A stretch of DNA of 64,000 bases from Halioglobus sp. (GTDB lineage Bacteria > Pseudomonadota > Gammaproteobacteria > Pseudomonadales > Halieaceae): positions 78,678 to 142,677 of the forward strand of contig JAGRIE010000008.1 in assembly GCA_020443425.1 (NCBI GenBank), given 5' to 3'. The first letter of the stretch is position 1; each line of letters begins with the position of its first letter. Both the position numbers and the translations under genes were made by a program. Of the stretch, positions 17,247 through 26,190 are shown one piece after another. Under the pieces are notes generated by a model. It saw nothing but the letters and a program-made list of their open reading frames with translations. It made no database searches and was not told the origin of the DNA.

Positions 17247-18110
17247 TCAGCGCGGCAGGAAAGCCCTGGCGAAGGTCTCTATGCGTCGTTTCTTGTCGTC
17301 GATGCTGGACAGCGCTGTGCGGCCGTCCTCTGCCAGGAAGTTGCAGCCGTTGACCATGGTCACACCGGCGGCTTCCAGTCGTTCATGTGTGCCGTCGCCC
17401 GGGTTCCTGACGCCCGTCCACACCTCAAAGGGCTTATCCTCGACACCCTGTTCCCTGCGGACGGCCGCCAGTGTGTCCAGCAGCGGGTATATCTCAGCCT
17501 CCTCGTGGGACGTGGCCATCCAGCCATCGAAACGGCAGGCGCGGCGCATGGCTGCCGGTGCGTAACCACCGATCATGATGGGCAGTGGACTCGCGAGGCC
17601 CGGCGACATCGTCACCGGCGGTATGTCGTAGTACTCCCCATGGAACTCTGTCATCTCGCCGGACAGCAGGCCGGGAATGATCTGCAGCATCTCGTCTGCC
17701 CGCCTGCCACGGGTGTGGAAGTCCTGCCCGGTCATTTCGAATTCGGCCTTTTGCCAGCCCACACCCGCCCCCAGTGTGACCCTGTTGTTGGACAATACGG
17801 CGGCGGTGGAGAGGGCCTTGGCGGCGCTCAGTGGGTCGCGCAGCGGCAGTATGTAGATGGTGGAGAGGAAGTGCAGGCGCGTGGTGGCCTGCGCCAGCGC
17901 GGCGGTGACGACCCAGGGATCCGGCCAGTGTGTGTCCGGGTTCCAGAAAATATTGCCGCTGTCGCGATAGAGGTATTCGTCGACCTGGTCTTTGGTAGTG
18001 ACCAGGTGGTCGCCGTAGGAGACGCCGTGAAATCCCAGGTCTTCGCAGAAGCGAGCCAGTTCCACCATTTGATCCATTTCCACGAAGGCGAGTGACTGCC
18101 AGAACTTCAT
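17247..18110 (-). CDS. LLM-class (luciferase-like) flavin/F420 oxidoreductase
   Basis: A 287-residue TIM-barrel protein of the bacterial luciferase-like superfamily. Diagnostic segments are MVELARFCEDLGFHGVSYGD, LSTIYILPLRDPLSAAKALS, RVTLGAGVGWQKAEF and SPLPIMIGGYAPAAMRRA. This matches the TIGR03619-type subgroup, widespread in actinobacteria with F420 and also seen in proteobacterial steroid or terpenoid clusters. No F420 biosynthesis gene is present here, so FMN may be the cofactor. It is divergent from the SnoaL-CYP51 operon, with a palindrome at 18227 between them. Possible roles include oxidation of a ketosteroid or acyl intermediate; this is inference from location. Confidence 0.85.
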   Translation of the reverse strand: MKFWQSLAFVEMDQMVELARFCEDLGFHGVSYGDHLVTTKDQVDEYLYRDSGNIFWNPDTHWPDPWVVTAALAQATTRLHFLSTIYILPLRDPLSAAKALSTAAVLSNNRVTLGAGVGWQKAEFEMTGQDFHTRGRRADEMLQIIPGLLSGEMTEFHGEYYDIPPVTMSPGLASPLPIMIGGYAPAAMRRACRFDGWMATSHEEAEIYPLLDTLAAVRREQGVEDKPFEVWTGVRNPGDGTHERLEAAGVTMVNGCNFLAEDGRTALSSIDDKKRRIETFARAFLPR

Positions 18111-18226
18111 CTGTGATTCCTCAATCCCTGGCGCAGCGGTGCATTGGCAGCGGCTGCTGCGCTGAAAACCAGTGTGTTATGGGCGTTGCATACCGCGTGC
18201 CCAGGCCGCTTGCGGCTGCCATGTTT

Positions 18227-18242
18227 TATAGTTGAAACTATA
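18227..18242. promoter_or_regulatory. Perfect 16-base palindrome between LLM oxidoreductase and the CYP51 operon
   Basis: TATAGTT (18227-18233), GA, AACTATA (18236-18242) form an exact palindrome in the divergent intergenic region. It overlaps AT-rich sequence that could hold -10 elements in both directions. A regulator bound here would control both transcription units. The regulator is not identified. Confidence 0.5.
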
Positions 18243-18316
18243 TAATATCTCGGCTATTGTACCCTGTCTGGCAGGATTTCAATAATCGAAGTACAGAAGT
18301 GACAGAGGGTAGCGAT

Positions 18317-18823
18317 ATGTCCGCGTTCAGTCGTGCAGAGATGGAAGAGATGATGAACCGCTGGCTGGCGGTCAATCACAAGGCAGAGCAGGAGGGCAAC
18401 TGGCGTCATCTGGCTGACTTTTATACCGAGGATTGCCTGTACGGCTGGGATACACCCAATGGCAAGTATGAATTCAGGGGGCGTGAGACTATCCGCGAGA
18501 CCTGTGTCGGGGCTGCCATGGATCCCTACAGGGGTTGGACCTATCCGTATGACAAGATGGTGATCGACGAGACACGCGGTACGGCGATGGCGACATGGTG
18601 GCAGACCCCGCCGGGCGCGCCGGTGCGGGAGGATGGTTCCCCCATGCGGGTGATCGGCGCATCCTATTTCAAGTATGGCGGCAACTACCAGTGGAGTGAG
18701 CAGTTGGACTTGTACGACTACGCCACTATTACCAACCTGATAAAGGAGTGCGTGGAGAAGGGCATTCTCAAGGAGATGCCGGTGATGTCCAGCCAGCAGG
18801 TCGCAGACGGGGACAAACAATGA
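18317..18823 (+). CDS. SnoaL/NTF2-like protein at the head of the CYP51 operon
   Basis: A 168-residue protein starting at ATG 18317 after AGAGGGT. A cone-shaped NTF2-like fold is suggested by MMNRWLAVNHKAEQEGNWRH, the segment LADFYTEDCLYGW, and RGRETIRETC. Such proteins serve as small isomerases, cyclases or cyclic-substrate binding partners; the steroid delta-isomerase KSI has the same fold. Its stop codon overlaps the CYP51 start (ATGA at 18820-18823), so the two are translationally coupled and likely act on the same compound. Catalytic residues cannot be assigned with certainty by eye. Confidence 0.8.
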   Translation: MSAFSRAEMEEMMNRWLAVNHKAEQEGNWRHLADFYTEDCLYGWDTPNGKYEFRGRETIRETCVGAAMDPYRGWTYPYDKMVIDETRGTAMATWWQTPPGAPVREDGSPMRVIGASYFKYGGNYQWSEQLDLYDYATITNLIKECVEKGILKEMPVMSSQQVADGDKQ

Positions 18824-20166
18824 GTGAAAGCGCTGCAGCTGTCCTGAAACTACCGCCCAGGGTCAGTGGTGAAAAGCCCGGTGTCGGGCACATGGAGGAG
18901 TTCGGCGAGAATTTCGCGCGTTTCCTGATGCGCTGTAATGCGGAGTGTGGCGAGCTTGCAGAGTTCAATATGGGCGGGCAACAGACGGTGTTGATGAGTG
19001 GGCCAGAGGCGCAGGAGGCTTTCCTGAAAACACTGGACGGCAAGCTCAGTCGCGCCGCGGCCTACCAGGCCACTGTGCCGGTATTCGGCAGGGGCGTGAT
19101 TTTTGATGCGCCGCCGGAGAAAATGAAAACGCAGCTGAAGATCCAGGTGGACGCGCTGCGCTACCAGAACATGAAGCACTACTCGACGATTATTTCCCAG
19201 GAGGTCGAGGACTGGGTGGCAGACTGGGGCGACGAGGGCGAACTCGACTTTCTCGACGAGTTCCTGCGCCTGACCCTGCATACCGCCACCCACTGCCTGT
19301 TGGGGGCGGATTTCCGCTACCAGCTGACAGAGGAGTTCCGGGAGCTGTATCACGCGCTGGAAAAGGGCCTGCAGGCGATTGCGTTTGTCGATCCCTATAT
19401 GCAGCAGCCCATTTTTGAAGCGCGCGACAAGGCCCGCGAGCGACTGCAGGAACTGATCGGAGGCATTATTGCACAGCGGCGCGCCCAAAGCGGGGTCGAG
19501 TACGGAGACGCGCTGGAAACGTTCATGGCGGGTACCTATGCCGACGGCAGTCACCTGACTGATAACGAAATCACCGGGCTGGTTATTGCGACCATGTTCG
19601 CGGGTCACCACACCAGCTCCGGCACGGCGACCTGGACGCTGACGGAACTTGCGCGACAGAAGCCCTATGCCGAAGAAGTGCGGCAGGAATTGCAGGCGCT
19701 GTTCGGTGACGGCGCTCCCATCACATTTGAATCACTGCGTGAAATCCCGCGTCTGGAAAGGTTTATCGAAGAGGTGCTGCGATTGCATCCGCCCCTGATC
19801 CTGCTGATGCGGCGTGTCATCGAGGATATCGACTACAAGGGCACCCTGATTGAAGCCGGGAAAACCGTGGCCATCTCCACCTACGGGTCCCACCGCAATA
19901 CCGACTACTTCCCCGACCCGGAGCGGTTTGACCCGCACCGTCCGAAGCCGGACACACTGTATGCCTACATACCGTTCGGCGGTGGGCCGCACAAGTGTGC
20001 CGGCAACGCGTTTGCGATGATGCAACTGAAGGCAATTTTCGCAGCACTGCTGCCGCGCTATGAATTCGAGCTGGTCGATCCGGATGACAGGTATCAGGAT
20101 GATTTTTCGGCAATGGTATTGAAACCCAGCGGGCCGTGCCGCCTGCGCTACCGTAAGCGATCCTGA
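18820..20166 (+). CDS. cyp51: Cytochrome P450 of the CYP51 (sterol 14alpha-demethylase) family
   Basis: A 448-residue soluble P450. The I-helix reads FAGHHTSSGTATWTL (residues 260-274), the near-invariant CYP51 signature also found in M. tuberculosis CYP51. ExxR lies in EEVLRLHPP and the haem loop is FGGGPHKCAGNAFAMMQ, with Cys393 as ligand. The B-C region (SRAAAYQATVPVFGRGVIFD) also follows CYP51. The known reaction is three-step oxidative removal of the 14alpha-methyl group of lanosterol-type sterols. A 3Fe-4S ferredoxin gene follows directly, as next to M. tuberculosis CYP51. Whether it acts on a dietary sterol, a biosynthetic one or another triterpenoid is open. No squalene epoxidase or oxidosqualene cyclase is present here. 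Confidence 0.93.
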   Translation: MSESAAAVLKLPPRVSGEKPGVGHMEEFGENFARFLMRCNAECGELAEFNMGGQQTVLMSGPEAQEAFLKTLDGKLSRAAAYQATVPVFGRGVIFDAPPEKMKTQLKIQVDALRYQNMKHYSTIISQEVEDWVADWGDEGELDFLDEFLRLTLHTATHCLLGADFRYQLTEEFRELYHALEKGLQAIAFVDPYMQQPIFEARDKARERLQELIGGIIAQRRAQSGVEYGDALETFMAGTYADGSHLTDNEITGLVIATMFAGHHTSSGTATWTLTELARQKPYAEEVRQELQALFGDGAPITFESLREIPRLERFIEEVLRLHPPLILLMRRVIEDIDYKGTLIEAGKTVAISTYGSHRNTDYFPDPERFDPHRPKPDTLYAYIPFGGGPHKCAGNAFAMMQLKAIFAALLPRYEFELVDPDDRYQDDFSAMVLKPSGPCRLRYRKRS

Positions 20167-20182
20167 GGCGGGGACAGTGGCG

Positions 20183-20389
20183 ATGAAAGTGATTGTTGAC
20201 CTGGCGCTCTGCCAGGGGCATAGCGTCTGTCTCGGCGAGGCGCCCGAGGTGTTCGATGTTGTCGAGCAGGACGACGGCTATCCGCAGGTCAAAGTGCTGC
20301 TGGAGAACCCGCCCCAGACGTTGCGCGACAAAGTCATGAAGGCGGCGCGCTACTGTCCCAATAATGTCATCACTGTCGTGGACGAGTAG
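20183..20389 (+). CDS. 3Fe-4S ferredoxin partner of the P450
   Basis: A 68-residue ferredoxin (MKVIVDLALCQGHSVCL) with cluster ligands Cys10 and Cys16, His13 in place of the third cysteine of a 4Fe-4S site, and a distal Cys in ARYCPNN. This CxxHxxC...C pattern is that of 3Fe-4S ferredoxins encoded beside actinobacterial P450s, including the one downstream of M. tuberculosis CYP51. A GTG at 20177 is an alternative start; ATG 20183 has GGGGA at better spacing. It would deliver electrons to the upstream CYP51 and possibly to the P450 at 8672. A cognate ferredoxin reductase is not visible. Confidence 0.93.
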   Translation: MKVIVDLALCQGHSVCLGEAPEVFDVVEQDDGYPQVKVLLENPPQTLRDKVMKAARYCPNNVITVVDE

Positions 20390-20400
20390 GGAATGCGGGC

Positions 20401-21420
20401 TTGAAAGTACTGATCACAGGTGGAACCGGCTTTGTGGGCTCGCACGTCTGCCGCCAGTTGCTGTCGGCGGGCCACACAGTGCGTTTGCTGGTGCGCAGTG
20501 CGGCCAGGGCAGCCAGTTACTACCGGGATCTGGGCGAGGGCAGCCCGGAATTTGTCATCGGCGACGTCACTGACATTGATTCGGTTCGCGCGAGCCTGCA
20601 GGACTGCGACGCCGTGGTTCACGCAGCGGCTGCCACGCCGATGCAGGCAGGCTCCGTCGAGCAGTTGTTTGCCGTGAATGTCGGCGGCGTCAGGCATGTC
20701 GTCGGCACGGCTCTGGAATTGGGAATACAGCGCATTGTCTGTATCTCCAGTATCACCGCGATCTTCAATCCCGACCCGGCCCGCGTCACCGCGGATGCCC
20801 CACTGGTAAAATCAAGGCTGCCCTACGGCCAGAGTAAAGTCGAGGCGGAGCGCTATCTGCGTGAACTGCAACAGCAGCAGGCCCCGGTCTCCATTGTGTA
20901 TCCGGGCGGCGTCATCGGGCCCGATGATCCGGGCTTCTCTGATTCATTCAAGGCCCTGAAGCACCGCATGGAGAACGGCTTCCGCATCTTTGGCGATGGC
21001 GGTATCCAGTATGTGGATGTGCGTGACCTCGCGGCGCTGGTCTGCTCGCTGGTGCTCACTGGGGGCAGCGGCAGGTTCCTGGTGCCGGGTGTGTACAGCA
21101 CATGGACGGCACTGGCAGATACCATCGAGTCCGTCTCGGGCTGCCGCTTGCAGCGCATCCCCGCCCAGGGCTGGAAGCTGCGCCTTGTGGGTCGCCTGAC
21201 CGATATTGTGAGGTTGTTCAAGTCGGTCGACAGCCCGATCTCGGCTGAGACCATGCGCTATGCCACACTGTGGCCGAACATCCGCAATTCGCCAGCGCTG
21301 GCCGAGCGCGGGTTGGCGCTGCGCAGCAGCCGCGAGACATTTTCCGACGCGATAGCATGGATGGTGAAGGCCGGCCATATCGCGCCCTCGCTGTGCCCGG
21401 GTATCACTGTCCATGAATGA
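20401..21420 (+). CDS. Extended short-chain dehydrogenase, 3beta-hydroxysteroid dehydrogenase/isomerase type
   Basis: A 339-residue NAD(P)-dependent protein from TTG 20401. It has the Rossmann motif TGGTGFVGSH near the N-terminus, a DVTD dinucleotide-discriminating segment, SSITAIF with the catalytic serine, and YGQSK (YxxxK). The extended-SDR C-terminal part binds substrate. This group covers 3beta-HSD, sterol-4alpha-carboxylate 3-dehydrogenase (NSDHL/Erg26) and dihydroflavonol reductases. Placed after CYP51 and ferredoxin, a 3-hydroxysterol substrate is the reasonable inference. The last eight bases overlap the next gene, indicating one operon. Confidence 0.87.
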   Translation: MKVLITGGTGFVGSHVCRQLLSAGHTVRLLVRSAARAASYYRDLGEGSPEFVIGDVTDIDSVRASLQDCDAVVHAAAATPMQAGSVEQLFAVNVGGVRHVVGTALELGIQRIVCISSITAIFNPDPARVTADAPLVKSRLPYGQSKVEAERYLRELQQQQAPVSIVYPGGVIGPDDPGFSDSFKALKHRMENGFRIFGDGGIQYVDVRDLAALVCSLVLTGGSGRFLVPGVYSTWTALADTIESVSGCRLQRIPAQGWKLRLVGRLTDIVRLFKSVDSPISAETMRYATLWPNIRNSPALAERGLALRSSRETFSDAIAWMVKAGHIAPSLCPGITVHE

Positions 21421-21901
21421 ATCATCGTCAGGACTGCAGGGTAGACCCTTTTACTTCGATGATCATGAGGTGGGCGCCGAGCACGCGGCAGGTTCCTATG
21501 CCGTGACGGCGCAGCAGATCATTGAGTTCGCCCGGCAGTGGGACCCCCAGCCCTGGCACATCGACGAGGTGGCGGCCAAAGCGTCGCACTTCGGTGGCCT
21601 GACGGCCTGTTCAGCACACATTTTTTCGATTTTCTGTATCACCAGCCAGCGCTGGCAAAGTGGTGTGGTACAGCAGGCTGTCGCCGGCCTGGGCTTTGAT
21701 GAAATGCGTATGCACAAGCCGGTCTACGCGGGCGATACCCTGCGCTGCTTCTCGATGGTTGATACCGCCAGGCTGTCGCGCAGCCGGCCGGGTTGCGGCG
21801 TCGTGATCTACCACACCTACCTGGTGAACCAACACGACGAGCGTGTATTCAGTATCAAGGCGTCCACGTTGATGGCGAGGGACCCCGCGAGGTCCGGTTG
21901 A
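21413..21901 (+). CDS. MaoC-like (R)-hydratase / hot-dog dehydratase
   Basis: A 162-residue single hot-dog protein. The segment ITAEE-like AVTAQQIIEFARQWDPQPWH, with Asp and His (DPQPWHID), is the MaoC catalytic hydratase-2 motif. GLTACSAHIFSIFC and HKPVYAGDTLRC follow the family pattern. Such enzymes hydrate trans-enoyl-CoA esters, and in cholesterol catabolism act on side-chain enoyl-CoA intermediates; related forms act as thioesterase-like or non-catalytic partners. The start overlaps the SDR stop by eight bases. It closes the SnoaL-CYP51-ferredoxin-SDR operon, 71 bases before the TonB receptor gene. Confidence 0.85.
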   Translation: MNESSSGLQGRPFYFDDHEVGAEHAAGSYAVTAQQIIEFARQWDPQPWHIDEVAAKASHFGGLTACSAHIFSIFCITSQRWQSGVVQQAVAGLGFDEMRMHKPVYAGDTLRCFSMVDTARLSRSRPGCGVVIYHTYLVNQHDERVFSIKASTLMARDPARSG

Positions 21902-21972
21902 TCGGTGCCGGTTGCCGGCAGGTATGGGCAGAGTGCCGGCAGAAATAAGAATAACAGTGAAGGTGTGAACTG

Positions 21973-24276
21973 ATGATGAAACGACTTCGTCCGCATCGCA
22001 GGTTGATCACAGCGGCGGCAGTAGTTCTTGGTCACGCTGGCGGCGCGCTGGCAGCTCCCGCGTTGGAAGAGATCCTGGTCACTGCGGAAAAGCGTGTCGA
22101 GTCGCTGCAGGATGTGCCGATCTCTATCGTCGCCTTCAACCAGGAAAAGCTGGAAAACCTCGGCATCTCGGATATCAAGGATCTGGCGGCCCAGGTGCCC
22201 AATGTGCAGATTGGTGAGTTCACCGGCTCGGCGACCACGGTGCGCCTGTTCATTCGCGGGGTCGGCCAGGGTGATGTGCAGGTGACGCAGGATCCATCAG
22301 TGGCGCTGTACATGGACGGTGTCTATATCGGCTCCTCTGTCGGCACCGCGTTCGAGACTGCTGACTTGCAGCGCATCGAGGTATTGCGCGGCCCCCAGGG
22401 CACACTGTACGGGCGCAACGCCACCGGCGGGGCCATCAACATTATCACGCGCGAGGCTGACCCCGGCGCACTGCGGGTCAAGCAGAGCTTCAACGTCGGG
22501 AACCTCGACCTGTTTCGATCCACCAGCCTCGTCAACGTGCCGATACGGGATGTCGCTGCCGTGAAACTCGCCTACACCACCTACAATCGCGACGGCTGGG
22601 TGGACAATCTGGGCAACGGGGAGGATTTCGGCAAGGAGGATCGCGAGACGTTCACCGGCGATTTTCACTGGGATATCGGCGACTCGCAGGAGCTTAACTA
22701 TCAGTACGGGCAGAGTGCTATCAAGGATACCTCGCGTCTGTCCCAGACGCTGGGCTTCGACCCCGATGCCCCTGTGGCCTACGTGATCCGATACCAGAAT
22801 CCCGCCGTCGACGCCAACGGCATTCCGGTGGAAGCCACCTCGGATCGGCTGGAGCACGCGACGTCTTTCGACGAGCAGCAGCAGGGTGATGTCCAGATTC
22901 ACGCGCATACCCTGAACTATGCGTGGGAGGCCAGCGATACGCTGACCATCAAATCCATCACCGGTTATCGCGACGTCAATGCCTTTACCCAGAATTCCCA
23001 GGTGCCCTCCGCTTCACTGCTGGGCCAGTACTCCATCACCAATGGCCTGATGCGCACATCCTTCAACCAGTTCACGCAGGAGTTGCAACTGATCGGGGAC
23101 GCGGATGCGCTCAGTTGGGTAGGCGGCCTGTTTTATTATGAGGATGAATCCGAAGAGCACAATGACGGCAACAGCAACGGCTCCGAAGCGATCCCGCCGG
23201 GGCAGCTTGTGGATTACACCTCGACAAAGAACCGGTCGCTGGCGGCCTACGGCCAGTTGACCTGGACGCCGCCACAGTTGGGAGACAGCTGGCATTTCAC
23301 AGTCGGGGCGCGCTACTCCGATGATCACCGCAAGGCGTACCGCGATAATAACAGGGTGTCCTATGGCTTTGCCGGTACCCCTGTCAGTATTCCCGCGTTT
23401 CAGGCGAACTACGACAAGAGCTTCTCCAAGTTCAATCCGGCGTTCACTGTGGACTATGACCTCGATCCGTTCTCCAATGTCTACGCAAAGGTCGTTACCG
23501 CGTACAAGTCCGGTGGTACAAGCCAGCGCTCGACCAATGTGGTGAACTTCGAGCAGGGCTTTGACGCGGAGGAGCTCACCTCCTACGAAGTGGGCTACAA
23601 AGGGGATATGGCGGATAGCCGGGTGCGCCTCAATGCTGCGGTTTTCTACATGGATTACGGTGACTACCAGCAGAGCGTACCGACCGGGAACAACCCCGGC
23701 GAGCGCGATTTCGTGAATATCGACAATGCCGATATCAAGGGGCTGGAGCTGGAACTCACGGCAGCGTTCACCGAGCAGCTGACGGGCAATATCAGCTATG
23801 GCTACCTGAACTCCAGTTTCGGTCCGGAGGCAATCACCTACCTCGGTCTCGATGCGAGTGCGCCCGGCGGGCTGTCAGCCAGAACTGACCGGTTGACAGA
23901 CGACCTGGCGCTTGCGCCCAAACACAGCGCCACCGTTTCACTGGATTACAGTCGTCAGGTGTCATTCGGCCTGCTCACCGCCAATATCAATGCCCAGTAT
24001 CAAAGCAAGGCAAATTCGGGTGTGGTCGAGCCCTCCGGGACGCTCGACAAACGGACGTTGCTCGGTGCGACACTGAGTCTTTCGGAGATACGGCCAGGCG
24101 GTGACTACGGTGCCTTGAAAGTGCTGTTATGGGGCAAAAACCTGACCGACGAGGAATACTTTGTGGGCAATATCCGCCAGACGGCCTTCGACGATCTCGG
24201 TTTTGTCGACGGCGTTGCAACATTCGGTGACCCCCGTACCTATGGTATTACCCTGGAGTACGAGTTCCTGCGCTAG
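21973..24276 (+). CDS. TonB-dependent outer membrane receptor (second copy)
   Basis: A 767-residue receptor with a signal peptide ending around GGALAAP. The mature N-terminus LEEILVTAEKRVESLQDVPI is the same subfamily signature as the receptor at 1581. The plug contains RIEVLRGPQGTLYGRN and GAINIITRE, and barrel strands follow to the C-terminus YGITLEYEFLR. The penultimate aromatic rather than a terminal one is slightly unusual. It directly follows the CYP51 operon on the same strand (AAGGTG ribosome site), so import of the operon's substrate is a good hypothesis. No adjacent TonB/ExbB/ExbD genes are seen. Confidence 0.93.
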   Translation: MMKRLRPHRRLITAAAVVLGHAGGALAAPALEEILVTAEKRVESLQDVPISIVAFNQEKLENLGISDIKDLAAQVPNVQIGEFTGSATTVRLFIRGVGQGDVQVTQDPSVALYMDGVYIGSSVGTAFETADLQRIEVLRGPQGTLYGRNATGGAINIITREADPGALRVKQSFNVGNLDLFRSTSLVNVPIRDVAAVKLAYTTYNRDGWVDNLGNGEDFGKEDRETFTGDFHWDIGDSQELNYQYGQSAIKDTSRLSQTLGFDPDAPVAYVIRYQNPAVDANGIPVEATSDRLEHATSFDEQQQGDVQIHAHTLNYAWEASDTLTIKSITGYRDVNAFTQNSQVPSASLLGQYSITNGLMRTSFNQFTQELQLIGDADALSWVGGLFYYEDESEEHNDGNSNGSEAIPPGQLVDYTSTKNRSLAAYGQLTWTPPQLGDSWHFTVGARYSDDHRKAYRDNNRVSYGFAGTPVSIPAFQANYDKSFSKFNPAFTVDYDLDPFSNVYAKVVTAYKSGGTSQRSTNVVNFEQGFDAEELTSYEVGYKGDMADSRVRLNAAVFYMDYGDYQQSVPTGNNPGERDFVNIDNADIKGLELELTAAFTEQLTGNISYGYLNSSFGPEAITYLGLDASAPGGLSARTDRLTDDLALAPKHSATVSLDYSRQVSFGLLTANINAQYQSKANSGVVEPSGTLDKRTLLGATLSLSEIRPGGDYGALKVLLWGKNLTDEEYFVGNIRQTAFDDLGFVDGVATFGDPRTYGITLEYEFLR

Positions 24277-24526
24277 GCAGCAGGTGCCGTGTGGGTGCTG
24301 CGTCGGGCTGTTTTGCTGTTGCCGTGGTGGGGGCGCTCCCGCAGTGGATCAGCCGGGCTCGACAAAACATCGAAAAAAACGAACATTTAGTCACATAAAT
24401 TCGTATTGTCAGGGTGTGTTCAGCGACTATCCTAGCCCCCTTTCACTGATCACGGGGAAATTGCATGTCGCGCACCGCTCTGGACCACGCTGGCAGGTTG
24501 TCTATCGCAGGCTGGAGGGGGTTGTG

Positions 24527-25684
24527 ATGGCCCGGCTGGGTATCGTCGGCAGTGGGCAGCTCGCGCTGTATCTCACTGAGGCCGCACATACGCTGGGCGT
24601 TGAGGTCGCGGTACTGTCGCAACCCGGTGATGCGCCCGCCCTGGCGATCGCAGACCGGGCATTTGTCGCAGCGGCGGACGATGTGGCGGTAGCCGAGGAG
24701 TTCCTGGCCAGTTGCGATGTGGTGACCTTTGACAAAGAGGATATCCCTGAAGCGGTGCTGGGTAAAATCCTCGAAAGCGAGCAGCGGGGAGACTGTGTGG
24801 TGCGCCCCGGTGTGGCCGTGCTGCGATTGCTGAAGGACAAGGCATGCCAGAAACAATGGCTGGTGAACAATGGATTGCCGACACTGCCCTACAGGGTGTT
24901 GACCGGGGCTGTGGACTCGGTGGACAGCCTGACGCGGGAGTTTGGTGACGCGGTGGTGCAAAAATCGCGATCGGGTGGCTATGACGGGCGTGGCGTGCAA
25001 ATACTCGCGCCCCTTGAGACTGCCGGGCAACTGTGGGATACCGGCAGCATAGTTGAGCCCTATCTCCCGGGTGCTCACGAAGTCGCCGTGATTGTGGGCC
25101 GCGCAGCCAGCGGTGCCATGGAAGTGTTCCCCCCTGTGAGTATGGAGTTTGATTCCAGCCTCAATGCGGTCCATACCGTGGTCATGCCTGCGATCCTGGC
25201 GCCGGAACTCTGTTCGCAAGCACAGGCGCTGGCCCGCACCGCGATAGAGAAACTGGACGGTGTCGGGGTGTTTGCTGTCGAGATGTTTGTCACCGCCGCA
25301 GGTGAACTGTTGATCAACGAGATTTCGCCGCGCGTGCACAACTCGGGGCATATCACGCTGGACGCATGCAATGTGTCGCAGTTTGAACAGCATGTGCGCG
25401 CAGTAGTCGGGCTGCCACTGGTGCCTGTCTGTCTCGAACAGCCGGGTGTGATGCTCAACATTCTCGAGGAGGCGGAAACCCCTTTGCGCTATCCCGCCGC
25501 ACCGGTGGTCAAGGCCCTGCCTGATTCTGGCGCAAAGGCCTACTGGTATGGTAAAACGCCCGGACGACCGGGGCGGAAGATGGGGCATATCAACGCCGTT
25601 GGCCCGACGCTCGCAGAAGCCACGGAGCATGCGCGCGCGGCGCTGGTCCGGCTTGGCAATAACGATATGGGAGCAGCGGCATGA
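24527..25684 (+). CDS. purK: N5-carboxyaminoimidazole ribonucleotide synthase PurK
   Basis: A 385-residue ATP-grasp enzyme of purine biosynthesis. ATG 24527 follows GGAGGGG. The N-terminal [20 protein letters not shown] is the PurK preATP-grasp fold. The ATP-grasp core shows [13 protein letters not shown], and [20 protein letters not shown] followed by HNSGH is the family hallmark. It converts AIR, ATP and bicarbonate to N5-CAIR, which PurE then rearranges. The stop overlaps the purE start (ATGA, 25681-25684). The order purK-purE is the reverse of the common purE-purK arrangement. The 250 bases upstream hold an AT-rich stretch suited to a promoter but no PurR box I can recognise. Confidence 0.95.
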   Translation: MARLGIVGSGQLALYLTEAAHTLGVEVAVLSQPGDAPALAIADRAFVAAADDVAVAEEFLASCDVVTFDKEDIPEAVLGKILESEQRGDCVVRPGVAVLRLLKDKACQKQWLVNNGLPTLPYRVLTGAVDSVDSLTREFGDAVVQKSRSGGYDGRGVQILAPLETAGQLWDTGSIVEPYLPGAHEVAVIVGRAASGAMEVFPPVSMEFDSSLNAVHTVVMPAILAPELCSQAQALARTAIEKLDGVGVFAVEMFVTAAGELLINEISPRVHNSGHITLDACNVSQFEQHVRAVVGLPLVPVCLEQPGVMLNILEEAETPLRYPAAPVVKALPDSGAKAYWYGKTPGRPGRKMGHINAVGPTLAEATEHARAALVRLGNNDMGAAA

Positions 25685-26190
25685 CAGCGATGGTCGGCAT
25701 AATCATGGGCAGCGATTCCGACCTGCAGGTTATGCGGGCGGCCGCTGAGCGGCTGCAGGCGTTTGGCGTTCCTTACGAGATCGATATCGTCAGCGCCCAC
25801 CGCACCCCGGACAAGTTACATGACTACGCCAGGACCGCCGAGCAGCGGGGCCTGAAAGTCATCATTGCCGGCGCGGGCGGCGCTGCTCACCTGCCCGGAA
25901 TGGTGGCGGCGCTCAGTGTACTCCCGGTCATCGGTGTTCCCATCAGTGCGACCAAACTGGAGGGCATGGACGCGCTGCTGTCTATCGTGCAGATGCCAGC
26001 CGGCGTGCCGGTGGCTACCGTGGCTATCGACAACGCGGCAAACGCCGCCATCCTGGCGGTACAGATGATTGCGACCGGTGATCCCGGCCTGCGTGAACGC
26101 CTGCATGTATTCAAGACGGAAATGGGCGACGCGGTGTTGGAAAAAGCGTCGAAATTGCGCGGCGTGACGTCCGGGGACTCAGACCAGTAG
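25681..26190 (+). CDS. purE: N5-carboxyaminoimidazole ribonucleotide mutase PurE
   Basis: A 169-residue class I PurE. Signature segments are [13 protein letters not shown], the [13 protein letters not shown] active-site loop with the catalytic histidine, [20 protein letters not shown] and [12 protein letters not shown]. It catalyses N5-CAIR to CAIR in purine biosynthesis as an octamer. Translationally coupled to purK. Its 3' end overlaps the convergent LysR gene by 12 bases. Confidence 0.96.
   Translation: MTAMVGIIMGSDSDLQVMRAAAERLQAFGVPYEIDIVSAHRTPDKLHDYARTAEQRGLKVIIAGAGGAAHLPGMVAALSVLPVIGVPISATKLEGMDALLSIVQMPAGVPVATVAIDNAANAAILAVQMIATGDPGLRERLHVFKTEMGDAVLEKASKLRGVTSGDSDQ

Noticed and set aside
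24380-24403. Possible purine-operator inverted repeat upstream of purK (CGAA...TTCG)
   Set aside because: Only the outer four bases pair; the inner positions do not, so it is not distinguishable from chance.
24443-25630. 395-codon minus-strand frame opposite purK
   Set aside because: Shadow of purK, which has all family motifs.
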